The translations under genes and the position numbers were made by a program. From Clostridiales bacterium (lineage in GTDB: Bacteria; Bacillota; Clostridia; Oscillospirales; Feifaniaceae): a stretch of DNA of 38,112 nucleotides. Below, piece by piece: positions 1 to 6,873 of the stretch. Location of the stretch: NCBI GenBank assembly GCA_012719075.1, contig JAAYBB010000015.1:1-38112 (forward strand), given 5' to 3'. The notes under the pieces were generated by a model. That model ran no database searches, had not been told where the DNA came from, and saw only the letters and a list, made by a program, of their open reading frames with translations. Positions within the stretch are counted from its first letter, which is position 1. Each line of letters opens with the position of its first letter.

Positions 1-95
1 GGGCGCCGCAGCCGCCGCAACCGGCGCCCTGCCCGCTCAGGGGACGGTATAATCATCTCCGGGACAGGCCCGCTCAAACCCTGGGCGGGGCGCCT

Positions 96-905
96 TCAGC
101 AGGCCCCGCCCAGCAGGGCGGCCAGGCCCACGGCCCGGCCGATCAGGGCGGCCAGCAGCTGCGTCCTGCGCGCCTGCTCCGCCGCCTGAAGCGCCTGTAT
201 GTTCTCATAGAAGACCGCCTGCTCGCCGGCCGGCGCGATGTCGTCCAGCCGGGCCACCACCACGATGCGGTGGGTGTTGACGCCGATGGGCTCGCAGGAG
301 GTGATGGTCAGACAGCTGAAGCCCTGCCGAAAGATGGGGCTCCAGTCGGTCTCCTTCACCACATAGGTGGTCTCGTACACGTACCGGTGGACAAACTGTC
401 CGTCGGCCAGGTAGAGGAAGTCCCCCTCGCCCAGCCGGTCCACGTAGTAGAAGGGCGCGTCGTCGGTCACGACGCCGGCCCGCCGGTTGTTGCGGTGCCC
501 GGCGATGCTGACATTGCGGTTGCCGCGCCCGGGCAGGCTGGCATATTCGTAGAGGCAGACGCCCCGGTTGAGCATGCTTGGGGTGGTGCCGTCATAGAGT
601 GTGGTGTCCAGCGAGAGCAGGGGGATCACCAGGCGCAGGTCGCCGCTGCGGTAGGTTTGGCGCTCCTCCGACACGTACAGCCGGCTGTCGGGGATGCCGT
701 CGTCCTCGTAGGCGTGCAGCGCGGCCTTGGGGTCGGGCGCAGGGGCCTCGGGCGCCGACAGCGGCTGCAGCGCCACCGGCGGGGAGGGCACTTCCGGCGC
801 CTCGGGCGGGGCCTTTGGACCAAAGGCCGCCCAGCACCACGCCAGCAGCAGCGCCAGCAACGCCGTCGCGCGCAGCAGCCCGGTCCGCCGGCCGGATGTC
901 CGCAT
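96..905 (-). CDS. Sortase family transpeptidase
   Basis: A membrane-anchored cysteine transpeptidase of the sortase superfamily, which cuts a C-terminal sorting signal and joins the protein to the cell wall or to another pilin. The 269-residue product has an N-terminal hydrophobic segment (about 10-28), a Pro/Ala-rich stalk (30-62) and a sortase domain (about 85-222). The catalytic triad is visible: His137 in SIAGHRNN, Cys204 in TITSC and Arg213 in HRIVVVARL. A second hydrophobic stretch near 250-268 could be another membrane segment. The ATG at 905 has a GGAGGG Shine-Dalgarno site 7 bases upstream. The TITSC signature and C-terminal membrane segment suggest a class D/E-like or pilin-type sortase, but the class is unsure. 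No LPXTG substrate is encoded here. A GC-rich hairpin (84-110) overlaps the stop codon. Confidence 0.85.
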   Translation of the reverse strand: MRTSGRRTGLLRATALLALLLAWCWAAFGPKAPPEAPEVPSPPVALQPLSAPEAPAPDPKAALHAYEDDGIPDSRLYVSEERQTYRSGDLRLVIPLLSLDTTLYDGTTPSMLNRGVCLYEYASLPGRGNRNVSIAGHRNNRRAGVVTDDAPFYYVDRLGEGDFLYLADGQFVHRYVYETTYVVKETDWSPIFRQGFSCLTITSCEPIGVNTHRIVVVARLDDIAPAGEQAVFYENIQALQAAEQARRTQLLAALIGRAVGLAALLGGAC

Positions 906-1084
906 GGCGGTCCCTCCCCTCGCATGGGCGGTGCGCCCCGCTCAAGCGGCGCACCCTTGATCTAATCCATCACGAATCTAAATTAATCACGGGATCGGGA
1001 GCGGCCCAGATGAAGAGGGCCTCCCCCGCAATGAGACAAACGCCAGACGAATCCCGGAAGGTGCCCTCCGGGCCGGCGGGGGCA

Positions 1085-1130
1085 AAACAAAAATCCCCCT
1101 GCAAAAGCACAGCTCTCACAGCGGGATTTT
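1085..1130 (-). terminator. Intrinsic terminator after the tRNA pair
   Basis: On the minus strand an imperfect stem pairs AAATCCCGCTG (1119-1130) with CAGGGGGATTT (1091-1101) and is followed by a T-rich run. It lies directly behind tRNA-Tyr. Confidence 0.7.
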
Positions 1131-1132
1131 CT

Positions 1133-1217
1133 TGGTGGAGGAGGGTGGATTTGAACCACCGAAGTCTGTGACAACAGATTTACAGTCTGCCCCCTTTGGC
1201 CACTCGGGAACTCCTCC
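1133..1217 (-). tRNA. tRNA-Tyr (anticodon GTA)
   Basis: The minus strand folds into a cloverleaf with acceptor stem GGAGGAG/CTCCTCC, anticodon loop CTGTAAA (GTA) and T-arm GGTGG-TTCAAAT-CCACC. It has the long variable arm typical of bacterial tRNA-Tyr. The 3' CCA is encoded (1133-1135). Confidence 0.95.
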
Positions 1218-1221
1218 ATGT

Positions 1222-1297
1222 TGGAGCTGGTGAACGGAATCGAACCATCAACCTGCTGATTACAAATCAGCTGCTCTGCCGATTGAGCTACACCAGC
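1222..1297 (-). tRNA. tRNA-Thr (anticodon TGT)
   Basis: The acceptor stem is GCTGGTG/CACCAGC, the anticodon stem-loop is GCTGA-TTTGTAA-TCAGC (TGT), and CCA is encoded. It lies 4 bases upstream of tRNA-Tyr in the same transcript, a common pairing in Firmicutes. Confidence 0.95.
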
Positions 1298-1404
1298 CTG
1301 TTTGCAGCGCGGTTTTCGATCCTTATCGCCGGCCGCGGCACAGTGTGTGGATGTCGTCCGCTGATGCGCCTTCTGCGATCACCACGTCCTCATTTGGTAT
1401 CAGC

Positions 1405-1433
1405 ATTATATATCGGCAAAAAGCGATTGTCAA
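1405..1433 (-). promoter_or_regulatory. Sigma-A promoter of the tRNA-Thr/Tyr operon
   Basis: The minus strand has a consensus -35 TTGACA (1428-1433), a 17-bp spacer and a consensus -10 TATAAT (1405-1410). Transcription would start near 1398, about 100 bases before tRNA-Thr. This is the best promoter in the window. Confidence 0.9.
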
Positions 1434-1528
1434 GCAATTTTAAGCCAAATCGGGGCCAGGGCCCTCTTGGAACAACAATTGGCGCCAACGCAGGCGCCAC
1501 GCGGATGAAACGGACTGGAGAGGTGACG

Positions 1529-1939
1529 ATGAAAACACTGCTTGTCTACTATTCCTACACCGGCAATTCGGCACAGCTGGCCGGCCAGGTGGCCGCGCGG
1601 ACCGGCGCCGACCTCTGCGAGATCGAGGCCTATTACCGGCCGAGCGTTCCGCGGGCCTATACCCGGGGCGCCATGGCCGCGCGGCGGCAGCAGGGCTGGC
1701 CCATCGCGCCGCTGGCCAAGCAAATGGAGAACTACGACCGCATCCTGTTCATGGGGCCCATTTGGGCCGGCTACCCGGCGCCGCCGCTCAACAGCGCCAT
1801 TGCGCTGCTGCCGGCCGGCAAGGCCGTGCAGGTCATGCTGCTGGCCAAGAGCGGAAAGGGCCGCTGCCAGGAGGCGGTCAGCGAGCAGATCCGGCAGCGG
1901 GGCTGCACCGTGGAGCTGTTTCAGATCATCCGGGCCTAG
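1529..1939 (+). CDS. Short flavodoxin family protein
   Basis: A 136-residue flavodoxin-like protein, probably an FMN-binding electron carrier or quinone/flavin reductase-like enzyme in the cytoplasm. The N-terminus LLVYYSYTGNS carries the phosphate-binding loop of flavodoxins. GPIWAGYPAPP near residues 76-86 matches the second FMN-contacting loop of the family. The ATG at 1529 is chosen over in-frame codons further upstream because GGAGAGG (1517-1523) is well placed before it. An inverted repeat TGGCGCC-N6-GGCGCCA (1480-1499) lies in the leader. The gene converges with the zinc-ribbon gene and their stop codons overlap in the four bases CTAG. The redox partner is not evident. Confidence 0.85.
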   Translation: MKTLLVYYSYTGNSAQLAGQVAARTGADLCEIEAYYRPSVPRAYTRGAMAARRQQGWPIAPLAKQMENYDRILFMGPIWAGYPAPPLNSAIALLPAGKAVQVMLLAKSGKGRCQEAVSEQIRQRGCTVELFQIIRA

Positions 1940-2439
1940 CCCTGTCGGCGATTTTTGAAAAAGCTGGACAGCCCCACATAGAGCATCAGCAAAAGCCAGA
2001 GCAGCCCCGACGCGTTGTGGGCAGAGAACCTGGGCACCAGGTTGACCAGCAGCAGCGCCAGCAGCGCCCCGCCGATCAGCGGCAGGCGGCGGCCGGGGCG
2101 GGCGGCGGCGCCGCCCTGCGCTGTCTTCAGGCGCCCGAACAGCTCGGACAGATCGGCCGGCGGCGCTTCCGTCCGGCCTTTTTGCGAAGGCCCCTCCCCG
2201 CCCGGAATGGGGCGCGCGGAGCGGGCCTGCGCGCGATCCCGGACGGCGCCGCGCCGCCGGTCGGCCGCCGAAGCCGCGCCCAGCGGGGCGTTGCAGGAAA
2301 TGCAGCGGCCCTCCCGGCGGTGGTTGATGGCGCCGCACTTGCGGCACTCCACCAGGCTGGTCTGCTGCTCGTAATTCGGCCGGCCGCAGCGCGGGCAAAA
2401 ACGCCCCTCGTAGCCAAAGCCGCAGGCCTCACATTTCAA
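1936..2439 (-). CDS. Double zinc-ribbon membrane protein of unknown function
   Basis: A 167-residue hypothetical protein. The N-terminal ~52 residues hold two zinc ribbons made of four CxxC pairs (CEAC, CPRC, CRKC, CISC). A charged, Arg-rich low-complexity linker (about 55-115) follows, then two hydrophobic membrane segments (about 118-133 and 143-160). This 'zinc ribbon, linker, TM' layout is common among uncharacterised Firmicute membrane proteins. The function is unknown; metal binding is inferred from the cysteines. The ATG at 2439 follows a G-rich leader and lies about 25 bases below a TATAAT box. Confidence 0.75.
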   Translation of the reverse strand: MKCEACGFGYEGRFCPRCGRPNYEQQTSLVECRKCGAINHRREGRCISCNAPLGAASAADRRRGAVRDRAQARSARPIPGGEGPSQKGRTEAPPADLSELFGRLKTAQGGAAARPGRRLPLIGGALLALLLVNLVPRFSAHNASGLLWLLLMLYVGLSSFFKNRRQG

Positions 2440-2468
2440 CTGGGGACCCCCCTTTCGGGTTCAGCTTT

Positions 2469-2498
2469 ATTATAGCATATGCGGCCCCCGGTTGTCAT
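2469..2498 (-). promoter_or_regulatory. Promoter for the zinc-ribbon gene
   Basis: The minus strand has -35 ATGACA (2493-2498), an 18-bp spacer and -10 TATAAT (2469-2474), just upstream of the start codon at 2439. Confidence 0.65.
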
Positions 2499-2561
2499 TG
2501 CCCGCGCGGGGGCTGTGTGGCTGAAAAAATTTTCTTGTCCGATTTTTGCGTCATATCTTTG

Positions 2562-2583
2562 TGCAAAATTTAGGCATTTTGCA
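2562..2583. promoter_or_regulatory. Inverted repeat touching the nrdD promoter
   Basis: A perfect 8-bp inverted repeat, TGCAAAAT-TTAGGC-ATTTTGCA, ends two bases before the nrdD -35 box. It could be an activator or repressor site. No regulator is assigned. Confidence 0.45.
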
Positions 2584-2585
2584 GA

Positions 2586-2615
2586 TTGACAACACCAAAT
2601 GTGGTCCTCTATACT
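2586..2615 (+). promoter_or_regulatory. Sigma-A promoter of the nrdD operon
   Basis: The -35 is consensus TTGACA (2586-2591), the spacer 18 bp and the -10 TATACT (2610-2615). Transcription would start near 2622, giving a leader of about 110 bases. Confidence 0.8.
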
Positions 2616-2638
2616 AAAAGAACAGCCACATATTGTGC
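2592..2638. promoter_or_regulatory. Tandem NrdR-box-like operators
   Basis: Two 16-bp sites resemble the NrdR consensus ACACWATATATWGTGT: 2592-2607 (about 11 of 16) and 2623-2638 (about 10 of 16). They start 31 bp apart, the three-helical-turn spacing typical of NrdR box pairs. The first lies between -35 and -10, the second over the start site, as expected for repression. Both are imperfect, so the call rests on spacing and context. Confidence 0.5.
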
Positions 2639-2734
2639 TCTGGGGGCAGCTTGCCCCCAGAATTTTCTTCACAAAACAAATGGCCTTTTTATAAGGAATG
2701 CGTAAAATGTGACGACCGAGGGGACGTGCAAACG

Positions 2735-5074
2735 ATGTTTCACACCATTGTCAAGCGGGACGGGCGCGAGGTGCCCTATGACCGGGAAAAGATCGATGCG
2801 GCCATCGCCAAGGCCATGGAGGCCAGCGGCCGGTCGGCCGCCGAGGCGCCGCTGATCTCGGAGAAGGTGGAGGAGCGCCTCAAGCTGCTCTACACCGACC
2901 GGCCGCCGACGGTGGAGGACATTCAGGACACGGTGGAACGGCAGCTGATGGACAGCGGCTACAACATGGTGGCCAAGAACTACATCCTCTACCGCGCCGA
3001 GCGCAGCCGGGTGCGCGAGATGAACACCCGCCTGATGAAGATTTACGAGGAGCTGACCTTCTCCGACTCCATCGACTCCGACATCAAGCGCGAAAACGGC
3101 AACATCGACGGCGACACCCCGATGGGCACCATGCTCAAGTACGGCAGCGAGGGCGCCAAGGAGTTCAACGAGAAGTTCATCTTAAAGCCGGAGCAGGCCA
3201 GGGCCCACCGCGAGGGGGACATCCACATCCACGACTTCGACTTTTACACGCTGACCACCACCTGCACCCAGATCGACATCATCAAGCTGTTCCGCGGCGG
3301 CTTTTCGACCGGGCACGGCTACCTGCGCGAGCCCAACGACATCCAGAGCTACGCGGCGCTGGCCTGCATTGCGCTGCAGTCCAACCAGAACGACCAGCAC
3401 GGCGGGCAGAGCATCGTCAACTTCGACTACGGCCTGGCCGAGGGGGTGGCCAAGACCTTCCGCCGCAAGTACTACGAGGCGCTGGCCTCGGCCTGCGAGC
3501 TGCTGGCCCCCGAGGCCGGCTTCACCAAGGAGGAGATCAAGCAGGCGGTGGGCGACCTGCGCGACCAGGGCTACAGCCCCCGCCTGGCCGGCGACGGGGC
3601 GGCGCGGGCCGCGCTCTTTGACCTGCTGGCCGCCCGCATCGACGACGCCGACAAGTGCGAGCGGCTGCTGGACTACGCCCAGCGCCACGCCGAGGCCGAC
3701 ACCGAGCGCGCCACCTACCAGGCCATGGAGGCCCTGATCCACAACCTCAACACCATGCACTCGCGGGCCGGCGCGCAGACCCCCTTCTCCTCGATCAACT
3801 ACGGCATGGACACCACGCCCGAGGGCCGCATGGTCATCCGCAACGTGCTGCTGGCCCACGAGGCCGGCCTGGGCTTTGGCGAGACCCCCATCTTCCCGAT
3901 CCACATCTTTCGGGTCAAGGAGGGCGTCAACTACTTCCCCGAGGACCCCAGCTACGACCTGTTCCAGCTGGCCTGCCGCGTCAGCGCCAAGCGGCTGTTC
4001 CCCAACTTCGCCTTCCAGGACGCGCCCTACAACCTCAAGTACTACCGCCCCGGCGACCCCACCAGCGAGGTGGCCTACATGGGCTGCCGCACCCGCGTGG
4101 TCACCAACGTGGCCAACCCCGACAAGCAGACCACCTACGGCCGCGGCAACCTCAGCTTCACCTCGATCAACCTGCCCCGCATCGCCATCCGCGCCAAGGG
4201 CGACATCGACGCCTTCTTCGAGGAGCTCGAGCGCAAGCTCGACCTCGTGGCCGAGCAGATGACCGACCGCTTCAACCTGATCTGCCAGAAGACCGTGCGC
4301 AACTTCCCCTTCCTGATGGGGCAGGGGGTCTGGCTGGACTCCGACCGCCTGGGCCCCAACGACTGCGTGGGCGAGGTGCTGCGCAACGGCACGCTCTCGA
4401 TCGGCTTCATCGGCCTGGCCGAGACGCTGGTGGCCCTGACCGGCCACCACCACGGCGAGACGGCCGAGAGCCAGAACCTCGGGCTGGACATCGTGACCTT
4501 CATGCGGCGCTACATCGACGCGCTGTCCGAGCGGATGAAGCTCAACTGGACGCTGCTGGCCACGCCAGCCGAGGGGATGGCCGGGCGCTTTGTGCGGCTG
4601 GACCGCAAGCGCTTTGGCGAGATCCCCGGCGTGACCGACCGCGCCTACTACACCAACAGCTTCCACCTGCCGGTCTACTTCCCGGTCAGCGCGCTGGACA
4701 AGATCCGGCTCGAGGGCCCCTACCACGCGCTGACCAACGCCGGCCACATCACCTATGTCGAGCTGGACGGCGACACGGCCCAGAACCTCGAGGCCTTTGA
4801 GGCGCTGGTGCGGGCCATGCACGACAACGGCGTGGGCTACGGCAGCATCAACCACCCGGTCGACCGCGACCCGGTCTGCGGCTACAGCGGCATCATCGGC
4901 GACCTCTGCCCCAAGTGCGGCCGCAGCGAGGAGGAGCACGCCCCGCAGTTTGAGCGCATCCGCCGCATCACCGGCTACCTCGTGGGCACGCTCGACCGCT
5001 TCAACGACGCCAAGCGGGCCGAGGAGCACGACCGCGTCCGGCATGCGGTGGAGCCGGCGGCGCCCGACGCCTGA
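2735..5074 (+). CDS. nrdD: Anaerobic (class III) ribonucleoside-triphosphate reductase
   Basis: Reduces ribonucleoside triphosphates to dNTPs without oxygen, using a glycyl radical. The 779-residue protein starts with an ATP-cone domain (about 3-92; IVKRDGREVPYDREKID) that senses ATP/dATP. The catalytic barrel follows, and the C-terminus carries the glycyl radical motif RRITGYLVGTLDRFNDAK with the radical glycine at about 747. The C-terminal zinc site shows Cys715, Cys725 and Cys728, with Asp712 where a fourth cysteine is usual. The ATG at 2735 is preferred because GAGGGG (2718-2723) precedes it and the protein then begins at the ATP cone. It heads an operon with a small ORF and nrdG. The long ORF on the opposite strand is a GC-codon shadow. 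Confidence 0.97.
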   Translation: MFHTIVKRDGREVPYDREKIDAAIAKAMEASGRSAAEAPLISEKVEERLKLLYTDRPPTVEDIQDTVERQLMDSGYNMVAKNYILYRAERSRVREMNTRLMKIYEELTFSDSIDSDIKRENGNIDGDTPMGTMLKYGSEGAKEFNEKFILKPEQARAHREGDIHIHDFDFYTLTTTCTQIDIIKLFRGGFSTGHGYLREPNDIQSYAALACIALQSNQNDQHGGQSIVNFDYGLAEGVAKTFRRKYYEALASACELLAPEAGFTKEEIKQAVGDLRDQGYSPRLAGDGAARAALFDLLAARIDDADKCERLLDYAQRHAEADTERATYQAMEALIHNLNTMHSRAGAQTPFSSINYGMDTTPEGRMVIRNVLLAHEAGLGFGETPIFPIHIFRVKEGVNYFPEDPSYDLFQLACRVSAKRLFPNFAFQDAPYNLKYYRPGDPTSEVAYMGCRTRVVTNVANPDKQTTYGRGNLSFTSINLPRIAIRAKGDIDAFFEELERKLDLVAEQMTDRFNLICQKTVRNFPFLMGQGVWLDSDRLGPNDCVGEVLRNGTLSIGFIGLAETLVALTGHHHGETAESQNLGLDIVTFMRRYIDALSERMKLNWTLLATPAEGMAGRFVRLDRKRFGEIPGVTDRAYYTNSFHLPVYFPVSALDKIRLEGPYHALTNAGHITYVELDGDTAQNLEAFEALVRAMHDNGVGYGSINHPVDRDPVCGYSGIIGDLCPKCGRSEEEHAPQFERIRRITGYLVGTLDRFNDAKRAEEHDRVRHAVEPAAPDA

Positions 5075-5113
5075 CCGCCGGCCGGGCCGCAACGCGTGTA
5101 GGGGGCGAAAGTC

Positions 5114-5272
5114 GTGCTAATCCCGATCCCGCCAGAGCTGAAGGGCATGGTTCGGTTTGTGCCCGGCGGCTGTGCGCTCAAAGAGAGCGCAACCCCGGGG
5201 CAGCAGGAGGCCTTTAAAACGTTTCAGGCCGAACGGGCGCGGGCACAGGAGGCCACGGTCGTCTCCGCGTAA
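5114..5272 (+). CDS. Small hypothetical protein between nrdD and nrdG
   Basis: A 52-residue ORF starting at GTG 5114 with an AGGGGG Shine-Dalgarno site 5-10 bases upstream. It begins MLIPIPPELKGMVRF, has one cysteine, and ends in an Ala/Glu/Gln-rich probable helix. It fills the gap between nrdD and nrdG, 39 bases after the nrdD stop and 62 before the nrdG start, on the same strand. I do not recognise a family. Its ribosome site and position suggest that it is translated with the reductase. It could help reductase assembly or regulation, but nothing in the sequence shows that. Confidence 0.55.
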   Translation: MLIPIPPELKGMVRFVPGGCALKESATPGQQEAFKTFQAERARAQEATVVSA

Positions 5273-5334
5273 AACCGCCGGGCGGTGTTCACCGTAAAAA
5301 TCCAGATAAAATGACCTTGAAGGAGGAACCCCTG

Positions 5335-5862
5335 ATGGAGGAGCCGACCGTCCTGCTGGCCGGCGTGGTGCAGGACTCGATTGTCGACGGCCCCGGCCTG
5401 CGGCTGGCCGTCTTCACGCAGGGCTGCCCGCATGCCTGTCCCGGCTGCCACAACCCCGAGACCCACCCCTTTGAAGGGGGCACGCCCACGACCGTACGGG
5501 AGCTGCTGCAAAAGCTGCAGGACAACCCGTTGCAGACCGGCGTCACGCTGTCGGGCGGCGAGCCCTTCTGCCAGGCCGCCCCGCTGGCCGCCTTTGCGGC
5601 GGCCTGCAAGCGGCGGGGGCTGGAGGTGGCGGCCTACAGCGGCTATACCTTCGAGGAGCTGCTGGAGCTCGGCCGGCAAGACCCCGGGGTGCCGGCGCTG
5701 CTGCAGCAGCTGGACACTCTGATCGACGGGCGCTTTGTGCAGGCGCTGCGCAGCCACGAGCTGCGCTTTCGCGGCTCGGCCAACCAGCGCACCGTCGACG
5801 TGCCGAAGTCGCTTGCGGCCGGGCGGGCGGTGCTCGACACCTCGGCCCGCTGGAACGGCTGA
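5335..5862 (+). CDS. nrdG: Anaerobic ribonucleotide reductase activating protein (radical SAM)
   Basis: Radical S-adenosylmethionine enzyme that makes the glycyl radical on NrdD. The 175-residue length is typical for NrdG. The iron-sulfur motif CPHACPGC places the three cluster cysteines at 31, 35 and 38, followed by HNPE. TLSGGEPF (71-78) is the SAM-contacting GGE motif. The ATG at 5335 is chosen over the one at 5311 because AAGGAGG (5320-5326) lies 8 bases before it and inside any longer ORF. It is the last gene of the nrd operon. Confidence 0.96.
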   Translation: MEEPTVLLAGVVQDSIVDGPGLRLAVFTQGCPHACPGCHNPETHPFEGGTPTTVRELLQKLQDNPLQTGVTLSGGEPFCQAAPLAAFAAACKRRGLEVAAYSGYTFEELLELGRQDPGVPALLQQLDTLIDGRFVQALRSHELRFRGSANQRTVDVPKSLAAGRAVLDTSARWNG

Positions 5863-6178
5863 CCCCCACCCGGGCGCTCCCCGCAAAATCCGGCGGGGTG
5901 CGATGGAAGCCACGAATGGAAGACGCTGCGGCCCGCGGGCCCACGGAGACACGCGTTTGCGATGGGCAGGCGTGCGCCGCGGGCTGCGGGCCGCTCTGTT
6001 GAAACGGGCCGGGGATGAAATGTCCGGGGATGAAAAAGGCCGGAGCTGAAACGGACCCGAACACGCACCCCAGCCTGTCCCCGCAAAGGTCAGGCGGCCT
6101 CCATGGTTCATACACCATACGGACACAAAGCGGCGCTATACTGGGCTCACTTCACATAACGGACACGAGGTGAACAAC
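5863..6178. other. Gene-free stretch with a hairpin and a direct repeat
   Basis: No gene is supported. A GC hairpin (5874-5902, one mismatch, no T run) may end the nrd transcript. Before the response regulator, CGGACAC occurs at 6120-6126 and again at 6160-6166 within similar surroundings (ATACGGACACAAAG and ATAACGGACACGAGG). The repeats flank a TATACT -10-like box (6137-6142) without a good -35. They could be sites for the regulator itself. Confidence 0.4.
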
Positions 6179-6868
6179 ATGAGTGCAGGGCTGATCAAAA
6201 TCCTGATTGCCGACGACGAGGACCGCATTCGCCGCCTGGTGGGCGACTTCATGAAAAAAGAGGGCTTTACGGTGCTGGAGGCCGCCGACGGTCGGCGGGC
6301 CCTCGAGCTGTTTGAGCAGCACCGCGAGGAGCTCTCGCTGGTCATTCTGGACGTCATGATGCCGGAGCACGACGGCTGGAGCGTGCTGCGCAGCATCAAG
6401 TCCGCGCGGCCGACGCTGCCGGTGGTCATGCTGACCGCCCGCAACGAGGAGAGCGACGAGATCTTCGGCTTTGAGCTGGGGGCCGACGACTACATCGGCA
6501 AGCCCTTCTCGCCCATCATCCTGACCGCGCGGGTCAAGGCGCTGCTGCGCAAGGCCTCCGAGGCCCAGGTGACGGCGCCCAGGGACTACGGCGGCATCGT
6601 GATCGACGACGTGGCCCGCGTGGTCACGGTGGACGGCCGGCGCGTGGACATGAGCCCCAAGGAGTACGAGCTGCTGGTCTACCTGACCGGCAACCAGAAC
6701 ATCGCGGTCTCGCGGGACCAGATCCTCAACGCCGTCTGGGGCTACGACTACTACGGCGATCTGCGCACGGTGGACACCCACATCAAGAAGGTGCGCTCCA
6801 AGCTCGGGGACAAGGGCAACCTGATCCAGACCGTGCGCAGCTACGGCTATCGATTTGAGGTGCTGTAG
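6179..6868 (+). CDS. OmpR/PhoB-family response regulator
   Basis: DNA-binding half of a two-component system. The 229-residue protein has a receiver domain (about 5-122) with acidic pair Asp12/Asp13, phospho-acceptor Asp58 (VILDVMMPE), Thr86 and Lys108 (KPF). A winged-helix effector domain follows (about 133-229; MSPKEYELLVYL, RTVDTHIKKVRSKL, VRSYGYRFE). The ATG at 6179 is preferred over GTG 6170 because that GTG is part of the GAGGTG ribosome site. The histidine kinase starts 5 bases after the stop, so the two are co-transcribed. The target genes are unknown. Confidence 0.93.
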   Translation: MSAGLIKILIADDEDRIRRLVGDFMKKEGFTVLEAADGRRALELFEQHREELSLVILDVMMPEHDGWSVLRSIKSARPTLPVVMLTARNEESDEIFGFELGADDYIGKPFSPIILTARVKALLRKASEAQVTAPRDYGGIVIDDVARVVTVDGRRVDMSPKEYELLVYLTGNQNIAVSRDQILNAVWGYDYYGDLRTVDTHIKKVRSKLGDKGNLIQTVRSYGYRFEVL

Positions 6869-6873
6869 CCCCA

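Noticed and set aside
47-52. TATAAT near the left edge as a plus-strand promoter
   Set aside because: No matching -35 and no plus-strand gene follows.
3182-5092. 636-codon open frame opposite nrdD
   Set aside because: It is a shadow of the GC3-rich nrdD codons: Val/Gly/Ala/His-rich, no family match, and opposite a complete conserved gene.
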